Shown here: positions 50,717 through 60,438 of the stretch, piece by piece
Position numbering within the stretch: the stretch's first letter is position 1
Layout: the number at the start of each line of letters is the position of its first letter
DNA from: an uncultured Prevotellaceae bacterium
Lineage (GTDB): Bacteria > Bacteroidota > Bacteroidia > Bacteroidales > Bacteroidaceae
Reading direction: 5' to 3'
DNA length: 64,000 nt
Assembly: GCA_946402905.1 (NCBI GenBank)
Contig: CAMIYC010000011.1
Location: 1-64,000 of the forward strand
Made by a program: the position numbers and the translations under genes
Notes under the pieces: model-generated
The model's database searches: none
What the model was told of the DNA's origin: nothing
Seen by the model: only the letters and a program-made list of their open reading frames with translations

Positions 50717-52793
50717 TCATTGTAGAACCTGTCGTGCGGCGGTCGCCGGTGTTGAGCTGGACAATGTACACTCCCCGGCTCAAATCGCTGAGTGAGACAT
50801 GGTCCGTGCCCGGTGTCATGATGTGCTGGCGTATCAGCCTGCCGTCGGTCGTATAGACGGTGACGGTATAACGGGGAGGTGGCGTACCCTCAAAACTCAC
50901 CTCCAGCTTCCCATGGCCGTCGTAGGCCATCCTGCTGTCTGCTGGTTGGTGGGAAGAAATCCCTTCAATACCCAGGACACCATGGATATAGAGCAGACCT
51001 TCATAGGCGTCAATCAGCCCATTGCCGTATTCATCGTTGGGAAGGGGCTCTTTGCCTACTGACGATGAGGTGTGACGGAGTATGTCGACCACGTCCTCTG
51101 GGGTGAGGTCGGGCTTGGCCTCTAACCACAGGGCAATCACCCCAGATACCACAGGGGTGGCCATCGAGGTGCCCGACATGGCTATCCAGTAGTAGGTGCT
51201 GTCGGCAGTGGAGGTCGTGGCCACGACATCTTTTTTCTCGATGCTGAAATCCTTTGTCAAGTGATTGAAAGCTGACTTGATGGCGACGCCCGGAGCCACG
51301 ACATCGGGCTTGGGCGTACGGTAGATGGAGGGACCGACGGAAGAAAAGTCAGCCTTGCTGCCGATGCCGCCGGGCAGGTAATTCTGATAATTGCGGTATT
51401 CGCCGTCGACATTGACAAACTGGGCCGTCAGGCCAATGGCGCCCACACCCACCACTCTTTCCATACAGGCAGGCCATCCCACCGTATATCGTTGCTGGGC
51501 ATGGGTATAGCCGAATGGCGACGACACATTGGTGAAGACCGTGCCCTGCTGATCGCCGAAAACCTCGGCTTCGGCATCACCCGACACCTGCACGGCATTG
51601 TATATCTCTGAATAGACTCCTTTGTTCAGGCGTTTCATCATGAAGTGGTAGGTGTTGCCAGGCACGGTCGACTCGGGATCCGTAAAGCGCCACGCCCTGA
51701 TCTCTGTGCGTGAGCTGGTGGTGGTGACGGTGTCGACGTATTCCTGCCCATCAAGGGTGTCGAGGGTATCGGTGCTGATGTTCACCTCCGCGGCAAAGGC
51801 CTTGTTGGAGGTGAGCACCGACAGTTTCACACCGATGCTGCCAAGGGCTCGTACGTCGAAGTGAGTCTCCTCGCAGAGAGACGGCGTAGTGGCCAGGACG
51901 GCTCCGGCGCGACTCTTGCCGGCGGCTTTCAGAATGTAGTTGTAGTCACGCCCGTCGTTGCCGCTACCGGCACACAGGATATGACCCGGACCGAGCAACA
52001 GGTTGAGGGCTTCGCTGTCGAGATGATAGGGCTTGAATAGTGACGACGGACCCTTGCTGCTGAAGTTGATCACACAGGGCTTGCCCTGGGCGTCTGCATA
52101 GTCGAAGATACGCTTCACACCCAGCACCACATCGCCGGTGGTCAGCCCGTCGGGGTCGGTGAAGTCTTTCAGCTCTGCCGAGTATTCCACAGCACAGATA
52201 TCGCTCCCGTAGGCAATGCCGGGGTAGCTGACGTCTTCGCTTTTACCAGCCATGATGCCCATCACATGGGTGCCATGTGAATAGCCCGTGGCCAAGGATG
52301 AGTGGTTGGCCTCGCGGATGGATTCCGCGGTGTCGTATACCACGTCGTTGACCAGATCGTAGTAATATTTCACCCGTAACGTGCCGTCGTTCATCACAAA
52401 GGCCGGATGGCTGAAAAGATACCCCAGGTCGAGTACGCCGGAGACCACCCCTTCGCCAGTGTAGGCCTGGGGCAGCTGCATGCCGCCATAGACCTGGTCG
52501 GCATGGATGGCACCGGGGGTGGTGTCCATGACGGGGCGGGGCAGGGGGTTGGCCTCGATGTGGAGCACCGAGGACTCCCTCGCCAGGTTCGATACCCGGT
52601 CGGCGGGCATCCTCACGATGGCTATCGTGCCCACCTGGTCGAGCCAACGGCCACCATGGCGGCGGGCCGCCTCCACGATGCTGCTCTTGGGGCCAGTGGT
52701 GCGCACCAGAAGGGTGATGTGGCGCTGGGCCGACACCATCTGGACGCTCCAGAGGATAATCGCCATCCAGGTAAGAAATTGTCTCTTGGCCAT
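50703..52793 (-). CDS. Subtilisin-like (S8) serine protease with T9SS C-terminal tail
   Basis: The 696-residue protein has a signal peptide (ending MVSAQ), an inhibitor-I9-like prodomain to about residue 100, and an S8 catalytic domain with Asp122 (VLDLGYLF), His173 (YSHGTHVMGIMAG), and Ser543 (MSGTSMATPVVSG). The stretch 290-480 is an insert with beta domains. The C-terminal ~80 residues end LSDLSRGVYIVQLNTGDRRT..., similar to type A T9SS sorting tails, so it is probably exported to the surface and anchored or released. It is four bases after the adhesin-like gene, in one operon. Confidence 0.88.
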   Translation of the reverse strand: MAKRQFLTWMAIILWSVQMVSAQRHITLLVRTTGPKSSIVEAARRHGGRWLDQVGTIAIVRMPADRVSNLARESSVLHIEANPLPRPVMDTTPGAIHADQVYGGMQLPQAYTGEGVVSGVLDLGYLFSHPAFVMNDGTLRVKYYYDLVNDVVYDTAESIREANHSSLATGYSHGTHVMGIMAGKSEDVSYPGIAYGSDICAVEYSAELKDFTDPDGLTTGDVVLGVKRIFDYADAQGKPCVINFSSKGPSSLFKPYHLDSEALNLLLGPGHILCAGSGNDGRDYNYILKAAGKSRAGAVLATTPSLCEETHFDVRALGSIGVKLSVLTSNKAFAAEVNISTDTLDTLDGQEYVDTVTTTSSRTEIRAWRFTDPESTVPGNTYHFMMKRLNKGVYSEIYNAVQVSGDAEAEVFGDQQGTVFTNVSSPFGYTHAQQRYTVGWPACMERVVGVGAIGLTAQFVNVDGEYRNYQNYLPGGIGSKADFSSVGPSIYRTPKPDVVAPGVAIKSAFNHLTKDFSIEKKDVVATTSTADSTYYWIAMSGTSMATPVVSGVIALWLEAKPDLTPEDVVDILRHTSSSVGKEPLPNDEYGNGLIDAYEGLLYIHGVLGIEGISSHQPADSRMAYDGHGKLEVSFEGTPPPRYTVTVYTTDGRLIRQHIMTPGTDHVSLSDLSRGVYIVQLNTGDRRTTGSTMIRVR

Positions 52794-52797
52794 CTTG

Positions 52798-55700
52798 CTA
52801 TTTGATTATCACAGAGCGTACTTGCCCAGTCTCTTTTACTTTCACAAGGTAGACGCCTTTCTGCAGCTGACCGATAGCATGGGCGCCCTCGGCTATGACG
52901 GCTCCACTGGGACTGTATACCGTGACTGACATGCCGTCGAGCTCCTGGGCCGTAATGGTCTGGATGCCTGTCGTGACGGAGGCTGGATTGCTAAGTGCAG
53001 ATTCTATCTGGTCTGTGCTGTAGAGGGCTGTCACGTAGATGGTGTGCGCACCGTCGCTCAGCGGGCCGATCTCGCATTGGCGCAGGTCGCCTTCGACTGT
53101 CTGGTATAACTGGCCGTCGACGTAGATGTTATAGCCTGTGACTGCCAGGCCGATCTCTGTCACCGCGGTATACGACACGTCGTCTATCATCATCATGAAG
53201 GTGTCGTCTTTGGGCGTGATGTCGCGGATGGCAAAGTGGGTGGTGCCCGCAGGCAGGTTGACTGTGATGGGGGTCCAGTTGGTATAGTCGTAGATGTGGT
53301 GGATGTCGCCGAGTCTTGTGAAACTGTCTGTCGAACTGTCAGTGGTGGAGTAGAGCACCTCCACAGCGGCATGGGGATAACCTTCGCTCATCGTCTTAAT
53401 ATAGAAGGTAATCGTCTGCGGCAGACCTGGCAATTCGGGCGAGATGAGCCAGTTGTCCTGGTCGAGCGCGTCGGTCTGAGTGTCGTTGATGGAATACAGA
53501 GTGGCGGCATACTGATTGCCGGAGCGTGGCTTGAGAGTGGGCACCTGTTGGGTGGCGTTGCTCACGATGTTGTTGGGGTTGAAGATGATATAGGCGAACG
53601 GCAAGCCCTGGTTGGGATAATTGATGCCGTCGAAGATGCCTCCCGTCTCACCCATGTCACCGTCGTAGGTCTCCCACTCGCCGAAGTCCACCGACCAGGG
53701 AGCGTAGCGCTCAAAGTCGTCGGTCACGTGTTCCAGGCGCATGGCGTCGCCTTCCGGCTGACTCCACTGCAGTTTTACAAACGGACCGTTCTCAGTGTTG
53801 GCGGTGAGGTCGGTAATGGAAGGTACGAGATTGCCATAGACGGACAGGGTCGTCTGTGCCGTGTTGTTGGAGGTGTCGTGGTCGTCGTCGTTCAGCACTT
53901 CTGCTTTCAACGTGATGTCGCCGGAGAAGAATGGGGTGGCGTCAAACGTGAAGGGATAGCTTCTTTGCCCGCCGTCGGCTGCCAAAGCCTCATCTTCCAC
54001 CTCATGGCTCAGCAGCGACTGGCCGTCGACGATGGCATCCAATTTCACTTTGTAGGCTCCAGAAACCTCATTGCTCTGGTTGACCACGGTCAGTACGATT
54101 TCGCCTTGCTGGCCGGTCTGAAGGTTCGATGGGGCTGATATGTTGACAGCCAGGTCGTTGGCCTCCATGTTCTGTATCTTGATGTTGTCAATGCTGATAG
54201 AGGTGTTGGCCATACCGTTGGAGGCCAGGAAGCGGACGATGATATAAGGCTCGTCAAGGTAGGCGGAGAGGTCGATCGACACTTTCTTCCAGTCTCCGTC
54301 GGAGGTGGCGGAGGCCATGTCGTAGTCGGCTACGGTGTCGACCTGACCGCGCTGACCACGGTCTACCTGGACCTTCAGTCTGGCTTTGCTGCCGGCGTTG
54401 CTGCTATATTGGAAGCTGAGGTAGGGATGGGGTGAGCCGGCCAGGGTCAGTTTGCGCGAGCCGAAATAGCCCTCGTCGGTGCTCCTCTGGCTGGTGAAGG
54501 TCACGCAGCCGTTGTCACCGTCGGCGCTCTTGGAGCTGAAACCCCAGTTGGTGTTGCCCACGGCGGGTGTCGCCCACCAGAATCTTGACTCATGAATCAT
54601 GCGGTTGGCAAACGATTCCGTCAGTGGCAGTGCGACAGGAGTGCCTTTGATGAGATGGGCGGTGACAGCCTCGCTCTCGCTGTCGTCGTCATAGGCGGTG
54701 ACGGCACGGTAATACCATCCTGGATCGCCGGTCAAGTCGGCGGAACTGGTGTGTGTGGTGGTTCCCGATACGCGGGCTATCTCATTGCCCAGGCTGTTGT
54801 CGCGTACCTCATAGAGTGCGTTGCCTACGCGTGAAAGGTCCACATAACCGCCGTGCTGGCCGGTCAGGGAGTTCTCCCAGTTCACGGTCACTGTGCCGTC
54901 GCCATTGTCGGTCATCATGGCATAATTGGGCGCGTCGGGGTCGTCGATACCGATGTAGGCCACCTTGGTGGCGGGCATGCCAAGACCACTCTCGTTGGAT
55001 ACCCTCACGCTATAGGTGTGGGAGCCGTCCGCAGGCACTTGGTCGTCGTTGTAGGTCACCGTGCCACCGGGTGTGAGGCCGCTGGTCAGCGTGCCGATGA
55101 GCAGATCGTCGCGGTAGAAGTTGACGGCGTTCAGCGTGGAAATGGGGTGGTCGTCTACGGTGGCGGTGGGAAGCTTGCAGGTGATGGTGGCCTTCAGCGC
55201 ACCTTGCTCAGCAGGCGTGACACGCAGGTTGGAGGGGGCGACAGGTGCCGAGAGGTTCACGCCTTCTTGTATGCAGAAGCGGGTCAGGTCGGTATAGATA
55301 CCGCCGGTGGCGTATTCGTGCAGACCGAAGTGGTAGGTGCCTGTCTCCTCGACAGTCAGCGTGGTCTCATAGGTCATAGGGATGTCTTGTTGGAGCTGAC
55401 TCTCCTGGAGGAGGGTGGTAAACGACGACACGTCATCCACGGCGGCAGGGGCATAGGCCAGCTCCAACTTGCCGCCCATGGAGGTGTAGGCATCAAACTG
55501 CAGGGTGTATAGTTTGCCTTTCTCCAGGTAGACGGGCGAGGAGACCAGCCAGTCGTTGCTGCCGTTGTCGGGGTTGATGGGCAGGCGCAGCAGGTGGTAG
55601 ATGTCGTTGTACGTCCAGGTGTCCTGGTCATGGTTGGCATTGATGACAGACCAGTAGTTGTTGAACTTGTTGATATCATCAAACACCACTTCGTATTTGG

Positions 55701-57318
55701 GTACCAGATATTCGCCCACCTTCACCGTGTTGGAATAGGATTTTTCCGACTCCAGACCGGTGGTCTTCTCGTGAGCGGTGACGGCATAGAGCGCATATCT
55801 CAGTCGGGCGGGGTCCAACTGGGTGGTGCAGGTGGTGCCGTCGACGGTGGCCACCAGTGTCTTCTCGGGTTCCAGGTACACACGGTATTCGATGTCGTTC
55901 AGGTCTACATAACCTCCGTGCGTGCCGCCACGGCAGGCGTCCCAAGCGAGGGTCACTTGGCCGTTCCCGTCTACGTTCAGACCTACGTTTTCAGGCGCGG
56001 CAGGAGTGTCTTGCCCGGCCCAGGTTTCGATAAATGTGACGTTGCCGCGCCCGGTTTCATTCTCGGCGCAGACGCCGATATGCAGGTACTTCCCGGTGGA
56101 AAGGCCACTCAGAGTGACTGTGACACGCTCGCCGGGCATGGCTTCGCCCGTAGAGATGTCGTCGTCGTCGAGGGTGATGACATAGCGGAGCTGGCCGCTG
56201 AGGGTCGTCTCACCGTCGTCGGTGGCAGACGGCATGGTGAATGTGATGTCGATGTCGTCGTTGTTGCTTGCGCTGGGATGCCACACGATGTCGGCCACTT
56301 CGCCGGGCGCGCCGGATGTGACACCGGAAGAGAGCAGGTGGAGGTCGCCGAACTGCACGACACCGTCAAACTCAAAACATCTCCTGGTCTCGGCGGTCTG
56401 CAGGTCTACTTCGGCAAAACCGGCCGTCTGGTCTTCTTCGATGAAGTTCCAGTAGAGCTTTTTGTTCTTGCTGTCAATAGCGGCGGCCTGGTGGTTGATA
56501 CTCACTGGCAGCCCCGTGTCGCCCACGTAGGTCTCGGTGCCGTCGGTCTTGTCGATCTTGTAGAGAAGGCCGTCCTGGTTGATGGCATACAACTGTCCGT
56601 CGCTCTCGTCGATGGCCATGACCATGAATAGTGCGCTGGGATTAGATATTTTCTTCCGTTGAAAAGTCTTATAGTCCATGGAGCAGAACTCGGTCTTCTC
56701 GGCCTTGGAGTCGAAGAAACAGCCGTAGGAAAGTTGGGTCTCCTTGTCATAGGGAGTGTTGGTCCAGGCCAGGTAGGTGACGCTTTGGTTGGGCACTATC
56801 TCAGAGAGCCCGGCTTCCCATGACATGGTCTCAAGGTTGAAAACATATTTGATGAAGATGGTGCCAAAGCCACCAAAATCATAACCGATGACGAGGTAGT
56901 AGAGATGGTCGATCACTGCACCGCCATACTGGGCATACATGATGCCCTCCGAGTCGCTATACACCTTGGTCAGTTCTGGAGACGTGGTCTGGATGGTGTA
57001 GAGACCGTACTGCGGACTGCCGGCTGCCCAACTGGTGTTGGACAGTATGCTGCCTCGGAGCGTGGCACCCGTCGAGGCTCCGGCGATGTGTTTCGGCCGG
57101 GCTGACAAACGGGATATCGGGCTCTGGATGCCCTGGCCCATAAGGCGTGTCTGAAGTTGTCGGGCATGGCTTTCACGTTGTTGGAGCAACGTCTGGCCTG
57201 CCGTCACAGCGTCTGTAGAGCGCTGGTGCATGAGTCCTAAAGGCAGTTGTGCCCAGCCGGGCAAAGCGCATGCCATCAGCAGGATCATGCTGAGTAAGTG
57301 AGTGGTCCTTTTTCTCAT
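52798..57318 (-). CDS. Large fibronectin-type-III/adhesin-like T9SS cargo protein
   Basis: The 1506-residue secreted protein has a signal peptide (MRKRTTHLLSMILLMACALPGWAQ). Residues about 80-330 form a beta-propeller-like region (TYLAWTNTPYDKETQL, DESDGQLYAINQDGLLYKID). Then come several fibronectin type III domains (APENVGLNVDGNGQVTLAWD, APSNLRVTPAEQGALKATI, DPDAPNYAMMTDNGDGTVTV) and jelly-roll-like 'choice-of-anchor' segments (HESRFWWATPA, WLISPELPGLPQTITFYIKT). The last ~80 residues (LDGMSVTVYSPSG, LQKGVYLVKVKETGQVRSVIIK) form a T9SS type A tail. ATG at 57318 is used; an in-frame ATG at 57390 overlaps the upstream gene and lacks a signal peptide. Probably a surface or matrix-binding protein; ligand unknown. 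Confidence 0.82.
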   Translation of the reverse strand: MRKRTTHLLSMILLMACALPGWAQLPLGLMHQRSTDAVTAGQTLLQQRESHARQLQTRLMGQGIQSPISRLSARPKHIAGASTGATLRGSILSNTSWAAGSPQYGLYTIQTTSPELTKVYSDSEGIMYAQYGGAVIDHLYYLVIGYDFGGFGTIFIKYVFNLETMSWEAGLSEIVPNQSVTYLAWTNTPYDKETQLSYGCFFDSKAEKTEFCSMDYKTFQRKKISNPSALFMVMAIDESDGQLYAINQDGLLYKIDKTDGTETYVGDTGLPVSINHQAAAIDSKNKKLYWNFIEEDQTAGFAEVDLQTAETRRCFEFDGVVQFGDLHLLSSGVTSGAPGEVADIVWHPSASNNDDIDITFTMPSATDDGETTLSGQLRYVITLDDDDISTGEAMPGERVTVTLSGLSTGKYLHIGVCAENETGRGNVTFIETWAGQDTPAAPENVGLNVDGNGQVTLAWDACRGGTHGGYVDLNDIEYRVYLEPEKTLVATVDGTTCTTQLDPARLRYALYAVTAHEKTTGLESEKSYSNTVKVGEYLVPKYEVVFDDINKFNNYWSVINANHDQDTWTYNDIYHLLRLPINPDNGSNDWLVSSPVYLEKGKLYTLQFDAYTSMGGKLELAYAPAAVDDVSSFTTLLQESQLQQDIPMTYETTLTVEETGTYHFGLHEYATGGIYTDLTRFCIQEGVNLSAPVAPSNLRVTPAEQGALKATITCKLPTATVDDHPISTLNAVNFYRDDLLIGTLTSGLTPGGTVTYNDDQVPADGSHTYSVRVSNESGLGMPATKVAYIGIDDPDAPNYAMMTDNGDGTVTVNWENSLTGQHGGYVDLSRVGNALYEVRDNSLGNEIARVSGTTTHTSSADLTGDPGWYYRAVTAYDDDSESEAVTAHLIKGTPVALPLTESFANRMIHESRFWWATPAVGNTNWGFSSKSADGDNGCVTFTSQRSTDEGYFGSRKLTLAGSPHPYLSFQYSSNAGSKARLKVQVDRGQRGQVDTVADYDMASATSDGDWKKVSIDLSAYLDEPYIIVRFLASNGMANTSISIDNIKIQNMEANDLAVNISAPSNLQTGQQGEIVLTVVNQSNEVSGAYKVKLDAIVDGQSLLSHEVEDEALAADGGQRSYPFTFDATPFFSGDITLKAEVLNDDDHDTSNNTAQTTLSVYGNLVPSITDLTANTENGPFVKLQWSQPEGDAMRLEHVTDDFERYAPWSVDFGEWETYDGDMGETGGIFDGINYPNQGLPFAYIIFNPNNIVSNATQQVPTLKPRSGNQYAATLYSINDTQTDALDQDNWLISPELPGLPQTITFYIKTMSEGYPHAAVEVLYSTTDSSTDSFTRLGDIHHIYDYTNWTPITVNLPAGTTHFAIRDITPKDDTFMMMIDDVSYTAVTEIGLAVTGYNIYVDGQLYQTVEGDLRQCEIGPLSDGAHTIYVTALYSTDQIESALSNPASVTTGIQTITAQELDGMSVTVYSPSGAVIAEGAHAIGQLQKGVYLVKVKETGQVRSVIIK

Positions 57319-57359
57319 AATTCTAAATATATTGTTATTGTTTCTTCGGAATGTGTATG

Positions 57360-58754
57360 TCATTTCCTGGTTTTTAATACTTTTTTCCACTTGCCGTCGC
57401 TGGTGCGGATGATGTTCAGCCCGCGCCGCAATGTGTTGATCTTCATGCCATGGGTGGTGTATATCTCTGTGCCGCCTGATGTGGCATGCATTGTCGTCGG
57501 CTGCGCGGGAGTGGTCGAGTCGGTGCCGACTTCGGCCATGGCGGCATTGACGATCACGCCGGTGTTGTAGTTGAGCAGCAGGGCGGCGACACGCAACCGC
57601 CTATGGGCATTGCTGATGTTGCCGATGCTGATTTCGTAGTCGTGGGTGATCTCCTCGTCGGCATGGATGGTCTGGGGCAGCGAGTTGTTGACACCATGTG
57701 CTATGCCATAGGCGGCCAGGGCCACACGCATGCAGGGGTAGGAGGGGAGATAGTAGTCGTCGCCGTATTTCACAATGTTTTCTGAGTCGAAATACTCATC
57801 CATATAGGGGTCATTGGCCAGCAAGGAACGCCAGTTGTCGTTGTGGTAGTAGTAGTTGCTTTGCGCTCCGCTCTTGCCGCTGCCTCCGATGACGCTGTCG
57901 GCCAAAAGCACGTAGGCGATGGCATAGCGGGCCTTGGAACTGTTCAGACGGAATGTCACCCGTGTGTGGGTGCTGATCTTTTGCCGGCTTTCGTCTGTCC
58001 ATTCTGGAGACAATTCGATGGCTGCCTCCACAGGGCGGGAGATGATACGATCCAGGTCGTTTCTCACCGGGCAGATTTTGTAATAAATCTCTTCAGAACC
58101 GATATAGGGGTCAATGCCCTTTATTTCCCGGTTGAGAGAGGATTTGGGAAATGAGTTGGGTATCAACTGTGCCGAGCGGTAGTCGCTGCATTCCAACACG
58201 TCGTCACCGTGGATGGAGATGCCGATAACCCTGCCTCCGTATTCATCTTCCAGACGGTTGAGGGCAGCCTCTCCGCGGGGACAAAAACCGCACCAAAGGC
58301 CTGTGTATTCTTCCATCACTGCTTTACGGTCTTCCAGACGGGTCACGGTCATAAACGTGAAGTCGGCAGTATTCTCTGTGGAGAGGTTGGCTGCGCCGTT
58401 CACCTTGGTGATGGTGAGTCGTTTGGTCAGACTGCCGGTCTCTTCGTCAGCGGCTATGGGAAGTGTGATGACACCTGTCTGTCTGGCACCGAGGCCGTCG
58501 CCGTCGAGGTCGACAGAGGTCTCCTCCGACCTCACTTTGTTGGTGATGACAGTGTAACTGATGGCGTGGATGGTCTCGTCTGACTCATTCACCACTGCCA
58601 CCTTGACCGGACACGATGTCCCCTGGGCGGCTATCGCACTTTCTGCAGCAGTCACTTTGAGCTTGATACCTTGTCCGAAGAGAGGGGTGGAGAGAAGTAT
58701 GGCCCACAACAGGATGGGGTAATGTAATAATTGAATCTTTTTGCTTCGAAGCAT
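57360..58754 (-). CDS. Omp28-like secreted thioredoxin-fold protein
   Basis: The 464-residue product has a signal peptide (LLSTPLFGQ). Residues about 25-130 are an Ig-like domain (GTSCPVKVAVVNESDETI). Residues 145-280 carry a thioredoxin-like fold with EEYTGLWCGFCPRGEAALNRL (CGFC redox pair) like Omp28-related outer membrane proteins. A beta domain follows, and the C-terminus (THGMKINTLRRGLNIIRTSDGKWKKVLKTRK-type) resembles a T9SS type A tail. It is the first gene of a three-gene operon with the adhesin-like and S8 genes, so it may assist oxidative folding of that cargo; inference only. Start 58754 is preferred because the promoter box overlaps the longer start at 58793. Confidence 0.85.
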   Translation of the reverse strand: MLRSKKIQLLHYPILLWAILLSTPLFGQGIKLKVTAAESAIAAQGTSCPVKVAVVNESDETIHAISYTVITNKVRSEETSVDLDGDGLGARQTGVITLPIAADEETGSLTKRLTITKVNGAANLSTENTADFTFMTVTRLEDRKAVMEEYTGLWCGFCPRGEAALNRLEDEYGGRVIGISIHGDDVLECSDYRSAQLIPNSFPKSSLNREIKGIDPYIGSEEIYYKICPVRNDLDRIISRPVEAAIELSPEWTDESRQKISTHTRVTFRLNSSKARYAIAYVLLADSVIGGSGKSGAQSNYYYHNDNWRSLLANDPYMDEYFDSENIVKYGDDYYLPSYPCMRVALAAYGIAHGVNNSLPQTIHADEEITHDYEISIGNISNAHRRLRVAALLLNYNTGVIVNAAMAEVGTDSTTPAQPTTMHATSGGTEIYTTHGMKINTLRRGLNIIRTSDGKWKKVLKTRK

Positions 58755-58790
58755 ATACTTGAAATACTTGAATGATTGAAATATATGATG

Positions 58791-58822
58791 CAAATATACT
58801 CAATTATTCGTTTTTACCCAAT
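58791..58822 (-). promoter_or_regulatory. Promoter of the Omp28-adhesin-S8 operon
   Basis: Minus-strand TATATTTG (-7, 58791-58798) is 20 bases from ATTG (58819-58822). It lies 37 bases upstream of the 58754 start. Confidence 0.6.
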
Positions 58823-58904
58823 ATTTCTTTCATTTATTTACAAAAACGTCTTTATTTGTTCGCGTTCACAATTATTCCTCGCTGCCTCGGTTCTGCTCCA
58901 TACA

Positions 58905-58940
58905 CAGCGGGCCCGTCTGGATATTCAGACGGGCCCGCTG
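58905..58940 (-). terminator. GC-rich hairpin after the OmpA-family gene
   Basis: CAGCGGGCCCGTCTG and its exact inverse form a 15-pair stem with a 6-base loop. On the minus strand the T run precedes the hairpin instead of following it, so it is not a standard intrinsic terminator, but it can still protect or end the transcript. Confidence 0.6.
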
Positions 58941-58959
58941 TAAAAAAATGAATCGCCGG

Positions 58960-60129
58960 TTATTCTGTCACGGTGCGTTTTACGGTGCGCTGCACTTTCT
59001 TCATCACTTGCTTCTGTACCTCCACTTCCTCATAGTCGGTATAGGTGCGGGTACCTTCGGAGTCGATGATCACACAGCGGTTCTTGTCGTTCTCAGCGAA
59101 AGGCTGCACGGTGTCGCCCTTGGAGTCGATGATCACACGGTCGGCATCCACCTGGTGGCGGCTCACAAGGTCACGCTTGAAAGTCTCGGCACGACGCTTG
59201 GCATACATCTCGTTCAGACGGGCATTGCCGGTGCCTTTGTCGGCATAGCCCACCACGTAGACTTTGCTCTCCGGATTTTCTGACATGAATTTGGCCACCT
59301 GCTCCATAATGGCACTGGGCTTGTCGTTGTCGCTCACGCGGATAGCGTAGAACACTTCTTTGTGCAGGTTCACTTTCTCGGTCTTAGTCACTGGGCGCTT
59401 TTCTTTCACGGTCACCATCTCCGGCACCTCTTCCTCGATCACTTCCTCTATCTCGCGTGCCACGGGCAGTACCGCTGCTTTCTTGGGTGCATGATGGCCG
59501 AAGCGGAAACTCACACCCAGCATGGCGGTGAACATCCAGTCGTCGCTGTCGTTGGTCTTCATGTTGAAACGGTCGTCCAGGGAGTTGGCGTTCACTTCAA
59601 GGCTGATGCCGAGCGGCTTGCTCATGTTGGTCTCCAGGCGAAGGCCGGCGCGGATGTTATGGCTCAGGCGATTGTCTTTCCAGGCCAGGGGAGCGGAGGT
59701 GACAGGCAGGTTGAGCGCGGTGAACTCGTCGCTGTCCCAGGCGTAGTTGAGACCCACACCACCCAGCAGGATGAGATTGAGGGCGCGGTTGGTGTTCGTG
59801 CCGAAGATGTTGCTCAGGTTGAGCAGCAGGTCTACATTCGGAGTGATGTAGTTCCACTTGTAATACTGGTCTGTAGCGCTGAAGCCGCTCTTCGACTGCC
59901 ATCCGTTCACATGCAGACGCGCACCCACCACGGGCGAGAAGTAATGGCCGAAAGAAAGGGCTGCGGTGGGGGTGATCAGTTGGTCTTTGGGCGCATTGGT
60001 GGTGGTCAGTTGCACACCGCCTTGTGCTTCAAGGTAGGAGTAGGATTTCCAGCCAGACGTCTGGGCCATGGTGGTGCCGGTCATCAGCAGGATTCCTGCC
60101 GCCGCCGTGAGAAGTCGCTTCGTTTTCAT
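58960..60129 (-). CDS. OmpA-family outer membrane protein
   Basis: The 389-residue protein has a signal peptide ending TTMAQ, an N-terminal beta-barrel of about eight strands (SWKSYSYLEAQGGVQL, LRLETNMSKPLGISLEVNAN), a linker with an acidic patch (EIEEVIEEEVPEMVTVKEKRP), and a C-terminal OmpA-like domain (about 255-365: PESKVYVVGYADKGTGNARLNEMYAKRRAETFKRD). The domain binds peptidoglycan non-covalently. The tail (YTDYEEVEVQKQVMKKVQRTVKRTVTE) is charged. It is monocistronic with a promoter at 60219-60250 and a hairpin after it. The start is the signal-peptide ATG at 60129. Confidence 0.9.
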   Translation of the reverse strand: MKTKRLLTAAAGILLMTGTTMAQTSGWKSYSYLEAQGGVQLTTTNAPKDQLITPTAALSFGHYFSPVVGARLHVNGWQSKSGFSATDQYYKWNYITPNVDLLLNLSNIFGTNTNRALNLILLGGVGLNYAWDSDEFTALNLPVTSAPLAWKDNRLSHNIRAGLRLETNMSKPLGISLEVNANSLDDRFNMKTNDSDDWMFTAMLGVSFRFGHHAPKKAAVLPVAREIEEVIEEEVPEMVTVKEKRPVTKTEKVNLHKEVFYAIRVSDNDKPSAIMEQVAKFMSENPESKVYVVGYADKGTGNARLNEMYAKRRAETFKRDLVSRHQVDADRVIIDSKGDTVQPFAENDKNRCVIIDSEGTRTYTDYEEVEVQKQVMKKVQRTVKRTVTE

Positions 60130-60438
60130 TGGGTATAATTTTTTTGATTTTTTGATATTGTTTTTTGCTTTTTTGTCCTTCCATTCACCCAAAATAAGGG
60201 CTTACATGCTGAATTCAGCAAAGATAATGGTTTTTTCTTTAAAAGACAAGAAAAATTGCAAATAAATGTTACGACCCGGAGAAGTTTGTCACGGCTTAGT
60301 GCATATCTCCATGTCTTCAGCTTCCGCTATGCTGTCTTTGGGCTCTTGAGTTCAAACCGGGCATGGGTGGCATGGTGGAGTGCGAAGTCACCTTACCACC
60401 TTTTCACCTTATCACCTCACCACCTTTTCACCTCCAGC
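60130..60438. other. Spacer between OmpA-family and TonB-like genes
   Basis: No gene is supported here. The first ~120 bases hold the OmpA-family promoter. Near 60390-60436 there is a low-complexity CACCTTACCACC / CACCTTTTCACC repeat close to the stop of the next minus-strand gene. Confidence 0.6.
60219..60250 (-). promoter_or_regulatory. Promoter of the OmpA-family gene
   Basis: Minus-strand TATCTTTG (60219-60226) has CTTG (60247-60250) 20 bases upstream, with a 90-base leader to the start. Confidence 0.6.

Noticed and set aside
55594..56631. Plus-strand 345-residue frame inside the fibronectin-type gene
   Set aside because: It is antisense to clear fibronectin domains; no start context or motif.
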